DNA of 37,597 nt, taken from positions 1-37,597 of IMG/VR virus record IMGVR_UViG_3300023174_000361, one strand, 5' to 3'. Position 1 is the first letter of the stretch. Every line of letters starts with the position of its first letter. The stretch comes from a virus. A program made the translations under genes and the position numbers. The notes under the pieces were generated by a model. It worked only from the letters and a program-made list of their open reading frames with translations. It was not told the origin of the DNA and ran no database searches. Of this stretch, positions 27,753 to 33,694 are shown piece by piece.

Positions 27753-27781
27753 AAAAAAAATCTCTCAACATAATTGAGAGA
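27753..27781 (-). terminator. Rho-independent terminator between the small coiled-coil gene and the late sigma gene
   Basis: Minus-strand TCTCTCAA (27781-27774) pairs perfectly with TTGAGAGA (27768-27761) across a 5-base loop and is followed by eight Ts (27760-27753). It lies ten bases after the stop of the upstream gene and only 11 bases before ATG 27741. A TTTT run on the other side (27782-27785) allows weaker activity on the plus strand. Confidence 0.85.
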
Positions 27782-27791
27782 TTTTATGTTA

Positions 27792-28094
27792 CTACTTTTT
27801 ATCGGAAGTAAAAAGTAAATCTAATTCTTCTATTGTATTACTTAGCTCTTTAAATATAAAGCCAACTTCATCGTCTGATTCAAAAGATCCTATCCTATCT
27901 AATGTTCTCATTTTTTGGAGTGAATCTCTTACTCTACCTCTTATTGATAATATTATATTAAAATAGTTATCATTCTCTTTTTCTAAATCATCAAAATATT
28001 TTTTAGATTCTTTTAAAAGTTTTTCGTTTTTTGAGAAATTTATTATTGTTAGATATAAAAGTATGATGTTTATTATTATTGATATTATAAGCAT
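27792..28094 (-). CDS. Small membrane-anchored coiled-coil protein (unknown, conserved type)
   Basis: This is a 100-residue protein. Residues 1-19 are a hydrophobic membrane helix (LIISIIINIILLYLTIINF) with no cleavage site, so an N-terminal anchor. Residues 22-60 form a charged coiled coil. The C-terminal part has DRIGSFESDDEVGFIFKELS, a segment I recall from small unnamed proteins of many environmental phages. It is probably cytoplasmic, facing the coiled coil, but no function is known. It is the last gene before the terminator, following the HD-like gene by ten bases. Confidence 0.78.
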   Translation of the reverse strand: MLIISIIINIILLYLTIINFSKNEKLLKESKKYFDDLEKENDNYFNIILSIRGRVRDSLQKMRTLDRIGSFESDDEVGFIFKELSNTIEELDLLFTSDKK

Positions 28095-28104
28095 ATTTTA
28101 TTTT

Positions 28105-28704
28105 TTATGAAGAAATCATTTGTCTTGCTGCATCTGTGGATGCCATGATGATAGATCCTAAAGTTACTTTTTTATTTTCTGGGATTTGTAAATATTTGGA
28201 TGCTGAATCATCGTATAGCCCCGCTTGAATTTTTATTGCGACGTATTCATTATATGATAAAGTCACATATTTTTGTAATAAATATAATGATTTATCAGAA
28301 GCTACTAGAAATTTAGTTGCATCGTTAAATTTATATCCCCTATTCATATTTTTTTTGTGCCAGTCAGAAGTTTCTTCTACAAAGAAAGGTTCATCGTCTA
28401 CTCCACATAAACCAATAGAGTTGAACAATGAAGCTACAGTAAATTCCTCTAGATTAAAATCTAATGCAATACCTGTAGATTTATACAATTTACAAAGACT
28501 TAATCCAAAATTGTAAGTATTAATTGAAAACTTTAACAGTCCTCCTTCGTAACAATAGTTATTATCTAAAAACATTGAAGCGGGAGCGCTTTTTAATTTA
28601 GATTCATAATCTGATAGTAACTTAAGGAAATTTTCTTTTCTTCCGCTATCTACGCGTAGATTTAATAAATCTGTAAATTCTTTTAACAATTCTTCTGATT
28701 TCAT
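28105..28704 (-). CDS. HD-domain phosphohydrolase homologue lacking catalytic residues
   Basis: The 199-residue protein keeps the framework of phage HD-domain proteins but none of the metal ligands. Framework landmarks are APAS (40-43), YEGGLLKFSINTY (52-64), SDWHKKN with NRGYKFND (113-128), DKSLYLLQKYVTLSYNEY (137-154) and AIKIQAGLYDD (157-166). In active relatives, from memory, the GGL segment ends in a His, here F59. The HD dyad in an LFHDLGK context is LFNSIGL here (N95-S96), and the AIxxH His is Q160. It is therefore probably non-hydrolytic and may act as a nucleotide-binding or decoy protein; this is inference. I chose ATG 28704 over an in-frame TTG at 28725, which would add seven residues. 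Confidence 0.75.
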   Translation of the reverse strand: MKSEELLKEFTDLLNLRVDSGRKENFLKLLSDYESKLKSAPASMFLDNNYCYEGGLLKFSINTYNFGLSLCKLYKSTGIALDFNLEEFTVASLFNSIGLCGVDDEPFFVEETSDWHKKNMNRGYKFNDATKFLVASDKSLYLLQKYVTLSYNEYVAIKIQAGLYDDSASKYLQIPENKKVTLGSIIMASTDAARQMISS

Positions 28705-28729
28705 AAAACTTTTTTTTTGTAACAATTTA

Positions 28730-28846
28730 TTATAATGTTTTGTTTATTTTGCTCCATTCTTTTATCTGGGCGGGTGACATATTCCTTAGCTCAGATTCAG
28801 AGAGTTTTTTTTTACTTTTGGCTCTCTGTAATTTCTGCTTTTCGAT
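28730..28846 (-). other. Possible -1 frame extension of the membrane protein
   Basis: In the frame one base back from the membrane-protein frame, 38 codons are open (28846-28733) and end at TAA 28732-28730, close to the next gene. They encode a sensible basic, amphipathic stretch including LSESELRNMSPAQIKEW. The two frames overlap across nine As on the minus strand (28813-28805), where the upstream frame reads A AAA AAC, a classic slippery heptamer. A -1 shift there would give a 518-residue product. A one-base homopolymer error is the alternative. Confidence 0.45.
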
Positions 28847-30285
28847 TTATTTTTAGGAGAGGGGATGGTAGATTCATCTTCTATTTCACCTGAGGATATA
28901 TCATAGTCCTCATAAATAGGAACAAAAGTAACGTCCTCTATTACATCTGATTCAATTTCTTCTTGCGTAAAATCTTGAAAACTTCCGGTAACTACTTCTT
29001 CAAATTTCACTTGTTCTGCAAGTGCATTATTAGAATATGGCATAACTTCATTGAAAGACCCTTTTATAATAGGCATATCTTTAATTTCATTAATAGATTC
29101 CATACTATTATTTTTGGGTTTATTTTTACTTCCTGTAGGCCTGCCTCTTCTTTTTTGTTTAGGTAATTCTGATAAATTTCTTGACCATGAAAAATCCGCC
29201 TTTGGAAAATTTGTATTTGTAGGAACTATTGAATCCCTTACTAATTCTTCAAAAGAACTTGTTTCTTCATTAAAAGAACTAGTATATTTTACTCTTTCAT
29301 TAAAATCATCAATATACTTTATATCTTCTTTTGTCAAATCATCGGAGTAAAATTCAGCTAAAGGGCTTCTCTCTTTTGTTTTTTCCGGAATAGGATTTTC
29401 TTCAATATTATCAGAATCTTTTTCATTTTCTTCTAGTATTACTTTTTGTGTAAAATGATATGCGGTTAGTAATGCAATAGCTAATGGATCTGCTAGAAAT
29501 ACGATAACTAATAAAAACCAAAATAGCACTTTGTCCAAACTTGTATTAGTAACTTCGGAAAGATAAATTAAAGGTCCAAGTTCAACTGCGACTTCGTTGC
29601 TTGATTTAATCTCTATAATTTTTGTTTCGTAATAAAAAATGGAATCAGAGAATCTTGTAATATCTTGATAAACTCCATCTCTTCGATTTTCCATTTTAGT
29701 TATGTCAGAATTAAGTCCTTCTACTTGTTTTATATAATCTTTTCTTGTTGAAGCATTTGACCTTGATGTTGTCTTACCTCTACTATCTGTAACAATATCC
29801 TTAGAGTCAGACATCATTCCGGAAGAAGTATTATTTCTTTGTGACCTAGTTTGAGCAATATCAGAAATTATTTGATTGTATTCTTTTTGTAAATCATTTT
29901 TTTTGTCAATGAAGAAGTTTTTTTTCTCTTCAATTAATGCAACTTCAGATTTAGAAGCCATTAGTTTATTTTTGTTCTCTGTATATGCTTGGGAGAGAAT
30001 ACCATATACTCCGGAAGATGTTACAAAAATGACAAGTAACAAAAAAATTAATCCTCCAAATTTATATCCAATAGTTAATTTATTCCAGTACCTATGCAAA
30101 AAAGATGCAATTACGAGTTTGGATATTTCAATTCCAGAACCAAGAAGTATAATAGCTATTCCTGCTCCGGCAAAAACTTGAGAAAGTCCTTTTACAGAAA
30201 AAAATCCTACTACAGAAGCCAGGAAAATAGCGCAGATTAAAAGAAGATATGAAATTCTTTTTTGCGTTTTAATATCGTTTGTCAT
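28786..30285 (-). CDS. Four-helix membrane protein with coiled coil and cytoplasmic AT-hook tail
   Basis: This is a 499-residue protein. Hydrophobic helices lie at about 11-31, 37-63, 74-97 and 252-279. Between the third and fourth (98-235) is a long polar coiled coil broken by a Ser/Thr/Gly-rich loop. The last 220 residues are acidic and probably disordered, except for an AT-hook-like KQKRRGRPTGSKNKP (376-390), a minor-groove DNA-binding motif with its RGRP core. With an even number of helices both ends would be on the same side; if cytoplasmic, the tail could touch DNA and tether it to the inner membrane. It is the first gene after a host-type promoter, so probably early. Function is inferred. 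Translation may continue in the -1 frame to 28730. Confidence 0.8.
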   Translation of the reverse strand: MTNDIKTQKRISYLLLICAIFLASVVGFFSVKGLSQVFAGAGIAIILLGSGIEISKLVIASFLHRYWNKLTIGYKFGGLIFLLLVIFVTSSGVYGILSQAYTENKNKLMASKSEVALIEEKKNFFIDKKNDLQKEYNQIISDIAQTRSQRNNTSSGMMSDSKDIVTDSRGKTTSRSNASTRKDYIKQVEGLNSDITKMENRRDGVYQDITRFSDSIFYYETKIIEIKSSNEVAVELGPLIYLSEVTNTSLDKVLFWFLLVIVFLADPLAIALLTAYHFTQKVILEENEKDSDNIEENPIPEKTKERSPLAEFYSDDLTKEDIKYIDDFNERVKYTSSFNEETSSFEELVRDSIVPTNTNFPKADFSWSRNLSELPKQKRRGRPTGSKNKPKNNSMESINEIKDMPIIKGSFNEVMPYSNNALAEQVKFEEVVTGSFQDFTQEEIESDVIEDVTFVPIYEDYDISSGEIEDESTIPSPKNKSKSRNYREPKVKKNSLNLS

Positions 30286-30298
30286 ATGTATTTTTTTA

Positions 30299-30328
30299 CA
30301 AAGATAGTCAATTTTTTTTATAAATCAA
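30299..30328 (-). promoter_or_regulatory. Bacteroidetes-type promoter (TAnnTTTG with upstream TTG)
   Basis: On the minus strand TATCTTTG (30306-30299) matches the Bacteroidetes -7 consensus TAnnTTTG exactly, and TTGA (30328-30325) lies 18 bases upstream of it as the -33 element. A TTGAC directly abutting the -7 box may also contribute. Transcription would start about 5 bases later, giving the membrane protein gene (ATG 30285) a leader of about ten bases. It would drive the leftward early genes with host polymerase. Confidence 0.65.
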
Positions 30329-30349
30329 CTTTTTTTGTATTTTATTATT

Positions 30350-30480
30350 TACATGATTATTACATGTATGCTAATGTATTATAAGAAAACATCACTTATA
30401 TAATTATGTTAAGTATCATATTTATCATTTTGTTTAAAGATAATTAATTTAGCATATACATGATTATACATTTATACATG
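30350..30480. repeat. TACATG repeat cluster
   Basis: TACATGATTAT occurs exactly twice (30350-30360 and 30457-30467). Each copy is followed closely by another TACATG, at 30361-30366 (within the palindrome TACATGTA) and 30475-30480. A further AACATGTA lies at 30553-30560. The paired arrangement suggests a dimeric protein binding site or iterons rather than chance. Confidence 0.5.
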
Positions 30481-30713
30481 AGTTATGTCAACGTATATTT
30501 TTTTACAATAGTTCATTTTTTTATGTTTAATTATGTATTTTAACATTTTATTAACATGTAAATATTTTGCGGGGAAACTAAAATAAAAATCATACCCCCC
30601 AGAGTAAAGTAAAAATTAAAAAAAAACATGAAAAACAAATATGAAATCTATTTATTCTAAAAACATTAAACTAACATTTATTACTAATTGATTATAAATT
30701 AATACACATTATT

Positions 30714-31073
30714 ATGAAAACAATGATAAAAGCATTATCAGATTTTGAACATACAGGACACATGGTTTATCTAAAAAAAGTATTTCCCGAGGCTTTTTTT
30801 AAAATAAAATCATTAACTGTTCATTTCAAAGAAAAAGAAGAATTAATACCTATTGGAGGAGATGATGGAGAAATTAAAGCAGAAATAACTTTAAACCCCG
30901 TAATAAAATGTCAATTCTACATTTATGCAAATAAAGATGTTTTTGACAACAAAGGAAACGCCCTCGTCCCTTACATTATAGATTTAAATGTTGATGAAAC
31001 CAATGATGTAGAAGATTTGTTAGACATTATAAAACAAATGCTACAGAATGAGTTCAAAGAAAAGATTGAATGA
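30714..31073 (+). CDS. Unknown small protein, first rightward gene
   Basis: This 119-residue protein is not recognised. It looks like a mixed alpha-beta globular domain. A helical start with DFEHTGHMVYLKKVFPEAFF leads to alternating strands (IKSLTVHFKEKEEL, AEITLNPVIKCQFYIYANKD) and a C-terminal amphipathic helix (DVEDLLDIIKQMLQNEFKEK). No membrane segment or metal motif is seen. The ATG has an AT-rich leader without Shine-Dalgarno. The following acidic gene begins inside its last 26 bases, so the two are translated together. Position beside the control region suggests early expression. Confidence 0.75.
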   Translation: MKTMIKALSDFEHTGHMVYLKKVFPEAFFKIKSLTVHFKEKEELIPIGGDDGEIKAEITLNPVIKCQFYIYANKDVFDNKGNALVPYIIDLNVDETNDVEDLLDIIKQMLQNEFKEKIE

Positions 31074-31605
31074 TACATTATCTTTTATGTCCGAGCATGA
31101 CAGAGTAATGTTTCTATATGATAATATTCTTCTAAAGAACCCGGAAGATTCTTTTGATTTAAATAAAGAAGTGTTTAAAATTTTATTTTCATCTGACTTA
31201 AATAACGTTGACAATAAACATGATTTTATTGACGATATGGCAGATTCGAATGACTTTTTTTCTTTTTTAGATGACAATGCAGAATCTTTTGACTCTTTTT
31301 CTTACATTGATGATGAAATGGATGAACTATTAGATTCCCTAGAAGAAAATGAATTAGAAGATGATTTATACGATATTGATGTTGAAGTAATTATAAATGG
31401 AGATTTGCTTTTAATATTTTCAAACGCATTAGAAGAAATTGAATCTTACATCTATAATTATTGCTTTATTGATGGATATATTTTTACACAATTATCTACG
31501 GATGAAATGAAAAAAATAACATCTTTAAACATAATAACAGAATATAAATATAAAAAAATATACAAAATACATGGAAAATTAGAAAATGATATTTGTTACA
31601 ATTAA
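31048..31605 (+). CDS. Highly acidic protein of unknown function
   Basis: The 185-residue protein contains by my count 44 Asp/Glu against 15 Lys/Arg, a net charge near -29. The acid is concentrated at residues 55-115, for example IDDEMDELLDSLEENELEDD. A more ordinary folded part follows (VEVIINGDLLLIFSNALEEI, YIYNYCFIDGYIFTQLS) with a basic end (YKYKKIYKIHGK). No family is recognised. Extreme acidity occurs in phage DNA-mimic inhibitors of restriction and nucleoid proteins, but also in many unrelated proteins. It overlaps the preceding gene by 26 bases. An internal ATG (residue 14) is a possible alternative start. Confidence 0.7.
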   Translation: MSSKKRLNDTLSFMSEHDRVMFLYDNILLKNPEDSFDLNKEVFKILFSSDLNNVDNKHDFIDDMADSNDFFSFLDDNAESFDSFSYIDDEMDELLDSLEENELEDDLYDIDVEVIINGDLLLIFSNALEEIESYIYNYCFIDGYIFTQLSTDEMKKITSLNIITEYKYKKIYKIHGKLENDICYN

Positions 31606-31678
31606 TTTATTCAAAAATGGCATATAAATTGAAAGTGCTAGAATATATATTAATAAATAACTCTTAAAAATTAAAACA

Positions 31679-32059
31679 ATGGCAAATTTTGATGATTTAG
31701 GTTACGACGAAGTAGTAGATACTATTTGCGACGTAATTGATTTGGGAAAAAATGTTAAAAATGTGTTCGCCGACGGATTTCAAGTAATTCCTGATCTTAT
31801 CGCATTGACTCCGGAATTCTTTAAAGTACAAGAAATTATCGGAGACGCTCCTTTAGCTATTAACCAACTTAAAAACTTAAGTGTTGACGAAGCTAAAAAA
31901 GCTCACGAAGCAATTGCAAAACGTACAGGTGTAGCACAAGACAAAGTTGTTAGTACAGTAACTGGAGCTTTTGGCATCATTGTAGAGTTGTATGAAGTAT
32001 TTGCTTGGAATCAGGCGAAGTTCTATACAATCAAGACAAAAGTACAAGACTTATTGTAG
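31679..32059 (+). CDS. Monocistronic helical protein, probably abundant (unknown)
   Basis: The 126-residue protein is not recognised. It appears all-helical with alternating hydrophobic and acidic faces: DEVVDTICDVIDLGKNVKNV, IALTPEFFKVQEIIGDAPLA, LSVDEAKKAHEAIAKRTGVA, and FGIIVELYEVFAW. There is no signal peptide. It stands alone, 73 bases after the previous stop, with a TAAAAATTAAAACA leader and a strong terminator 24 bases after its stop. Its codons are visibly less AT-biased than its neighbours' (GAC, GCC, ATC, CTT, CGT appear often). A dedicated transcript and better codons suggest high expression, for example a decoration, internal-head or host-takeover protein. The choice among these is open. 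Confidence 0.75.
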   Translation: MANFDDLGYDEVVDTICDVIDLGKNVKNVFADGFQVIPDLIALTPEFFKVQEIIGDAPLAINQLKNLSVDEAKKAHEAIAKRTGVAQDKVVSTVTGAFGIIVELYEVFAWNQAKFYTIKTKVQDLL

Positions 32060-32082
32060 ACCTCTCCCCCCTACCTTTTATT

Positions 32083-32113
32083 AAGCCCCGCTAATTTTTT
32101 GGCAGGGCTTTTT
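32083..32113 (+). terminator. Rho-independent terminator after the 126-residue protein gene
   Basis: AAGCCCCGC (32083-32091) pairs with GCAGGGCTT (32102-32110), eight of nine pairs with one C-A mismatch, across a 10-base loop. T-rich sequence follows at once. It isolates the upstream gene from the fibre cluster. Confidence 0.85.
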
Positions 32114-32130
32114 AATTAGTAAAAATGCAA

Positions 32131-32143
32131 TATTTATAATAAA
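32131..32143 (+). promoter_or_regulatory. TATTTATAATAAA box before the S74 fibre gene (candidate late promoter element)
   Basis: TATTTATAATAAA lies 8 bases before ATG 32152 and 17 bases after a terminator. A new transcription start is required here if the terminator works. It matches the boxes before the genes starting at 14043, 24665 and 33695. Confidence 0.4.
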
Positions 32144-32151
32144 GGGTAACT

Positions 32152-33288
32152 ATGCTAATATACAGGCCTACTATTATTTCTGGTTCGGGATATTATTCTG
32201 GGTCTTTTGATGGAGATGGCTCACGTTTATATAATTTAATATCCTCTTCTTATGCTATAACCGCCTCTTATGCTTTAAATGGAGGAACCGGAGGCGGACA
32301 AAAAGGAGATAAAGGAGAAATGGGAGATTCCATATTCACTTCTTCTTTACAAGGTGTATTAGTAACCGTTAATCACAATTTAGATTTAGAATATCCGGTT
32401 TATAATATTTATGACAATGCCGGAAAAGAAGTAATACCTAAGGAATTTACTATAATTGATGAAAATTCTGTTCAAGTAAATTTTGGCATAGGATTTACTG
32501 GGTCTATAAGTATTTCTGCCGGACAACAAGGTTTTAAAGGATTTAAGGGCAGCAAAGGAGAAATTGGACCTAAGGGAAACAAAGGCGAATTAGGGGAAGC
32601 CATATATAGTTCATCTATACAAGGAAGTCTTATATCTGTATCTCATAATTTAGATATTCAATATCCTGTTTTTACCATTTATGATAGTTTAGGAGATACT
32701 GTAATACCTAAATCTTTTTCTGTTATTAATGACAATACGGTTGAAGTTGATTTTGGTATTGGATTTACTGGTTCTATAAGTATTTCGGGAGGTATAAAAG
32801 GGCAAAAAGGAGAGCCCTATAATGGATCTGTAATATACGAGAGTGGTAGTAAAATTGGTATAGGTGTTTCAAATCCTACTTACCAATTACAGCTATCTAC
32901 TGACAGTGCCGGAAAGCCTAACGGAGGTTCTTGGGCAAATTCCTCGGATATACGCTTAAAAACTGATATAAAAGACATAGAGAATCCATTAGAAACTATA
33001 AAAAAACTAAGAGGAGTTACGTTTAATTGGAAAAGCGGATTACACGATAAAGATGACTCTGGAGGTTTTATAGCAGATGAATTAGAAACTGTATTTCCTT
33101 CCTGGGTTAGTTTAAAAAATCCATCTGATAAAGAAAAAGTATATTTAGGAAATAATAAAGTAAAAACTATATCACTACCTTTTTATTTTGACGCTTTATT
33201 AGTTGAGTCAATAAAAAAACAACAAGAAGAAATAGAATTAATAAAAAATAGTATTATAGAATTACAACTACTTATTAAAAATAAATAA
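32152..33288 (+). CDS. Short tail fibre with collagen/beta modules and C-terminal S74 self-cleaving chaperone
   Basis: This is a 378-residue protein. The N-terminus (SGSGYYSGSFDGDGSRLYNL) is a virion-attachment style motif shared with neighbouring fibre genes. Two copies of a beta module follow (about 63-118 and 152-208; YPVYNIYDNAG, YPVFTIYDSLG), each introduced by a short Gly-X-Y stretch. Residues 265-378 are a peptidase S74 intramolecular chaperone. They begin S265-D-I-R-L-K, the Ser/Lys site where such domains cut themselves off after trimerisation, then have FNWKSG and GGFIADELETVFPSWV, and end in a coiled coil (KKQQEEIELIKNSIIELQLL). The mature fibre would be about 264 residues, trimeric. 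Function is strongly supported; the receptor is unknown. Confidence 0.9.
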   Translation: MLIYRPTIISGSGYYSGSFDGDGSRLYNLISSSYAITASYALNGGTGGGQKGDKGEMGDSIFTSSLQGVLVTVNHNLDLEYPVYNIYDNAGKEVIPKEFTIIDENSVQVNFGIGFTGSISISAGQQGFKGFKGSKGEIGPKGNKGELGEAIYSSSIQGSLISVSHNLDIQYPVFTIYDSLGDTVIPKSFSVINDNTVEVDFGIGFTGSISISGGIKGQKGEPYNGSVIYESGSKIGIGVSNPTYQLQLSTDSAGKPNGGSWANSSDIRLKTDIKDIENPLETIKKLRGVTFNWKSGLHDKDDSGGFIADELETVFPSWVSLKNPSDKEKVYLGNNKVKTISLPFYFDALLVESIKKQQEEIELIKNSIIELQLLIKNK

Positions 33289-33293
33289 TTAGA

Positions 33294-33647
33294 ATGAGGA
33301 TACTATTCCCTACAATATTTTCTGGTTCTGGGTATTTTTCTGGTTCTTTTGATGGAGACGGGTCAAGACTTACTGGTATATTGACATCCTCTATTGTTGA
33401 CTTTAATCAAAACATAAAAAAAATAACTTTTCCATATATAGGTAAAGCTCAAATAACAGGCTCCTTAGTCATTAATGGCTCTACCTCAAGTTCTGCTGAT
33501 TTTTTTCTTATAAAATCAGGTTCTTTTAATTCCGTAAAAGTTAATGACAAAGGAGTATTACAATTAGGTTCTTTTGCAACAAAACCATCCGCTAGCGAGG
33601 GAGGAATTATATATAGCGATTCTAGTTATTGGGTTGGTTTAAATTAA
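33294..33647 (+). CDS. Short fibre paralogue without chaperone
   Basis: The 117-residue protein begins almost identically to the preceding fibre (IFSGSGYFSGSFDGDGSRLT against IISGSGYYSGSFDGDGSRLY). It then has its own beta-rich segment (AQITGSLVINGSTSSSADFF, VKVNDKGVLQLGSFAT) and ends YSDSSYWVGLN. It lacks the collagen, beta and S74 modules. It may be a remnant of a duplicated fibre or a short cap/adaptor using the same attachment motif. It starts five bases after the preceding stop, so it is co-transcribed. Confidence 0.75.
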   Translation: MRILFPTIFSGSGYFSGSFDGDGSRLTGILTSSIVDFNQNIKKITFPYIGKAQITGSLVINGSTSSSADFFLIKSGSFNSVKVNDKGVLQLGSFATKPSASEGGIIYSDSSYWVGLN

Positions 33648-33662
33648 TCTTAATCAATAAAC

Positions 33663-33675
33663 TATTTATATAAAA
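33663..33675 (+). promoter_or_regulatory. TATTTATATAAAA box before a fibre gene (candidate late promoter element)
   Basis: This 13-mer resembles the TATTTATWATAAA boxes elsewhere in the window and lies 19 bases before ATG 33695, in the only sizeable gap between adjacent fibre genes. Support comes solely from recurrence. Confidence 0.35.
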
Positions 33676-33694
33676 GTAACTTAAAAAAAATGAA

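Larger units (their letters stand above)
30286..30713. other. Gene-free divergent control region
   Basis: These 428 bases separate the leftward and rightward gene blocks and hold no convincing gene. The sequence is extremely AT-rich with frequent A and T runs. A striking C6 run (30595-30600) and a nearby GCGGGG (30579-30584) are the only GC blocks. The region contains the leftward promoter and five ACATG-centred motifs. I found no clear promoter for the rightward gene at 30714. It could also be an origin or a binding site cluster. Confidence 0.6.

Noticed and set aside
27746-27753. Exact TATAAATA (late -10 like) on the plus strand near the gp55 gene
   Set aside because: Its orientation points away from gp55, and no plus-strand gene follows; it is part of the AT-rich T-tract area.
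27742-27771. Upstream ATG for the sigma factor gene
   Set aside because: It lies in the loop of the terminator hairpin and adds residues encoded mostly by the stem and T-tract; ATG 27741 is the better start.
30286-30713. Search for tRNA or structured RNA in the control region
   Set aside because: No cloverleaf, conserved T-loop or stable stem visible; only AT-rich sequence with short repeats.
31041-31277. Minus-strand frame of 78 codons opposite the acidic protein
   Set aside because: Ser/Lys-rich product with no features, fully inside a plus-strand gene pair.
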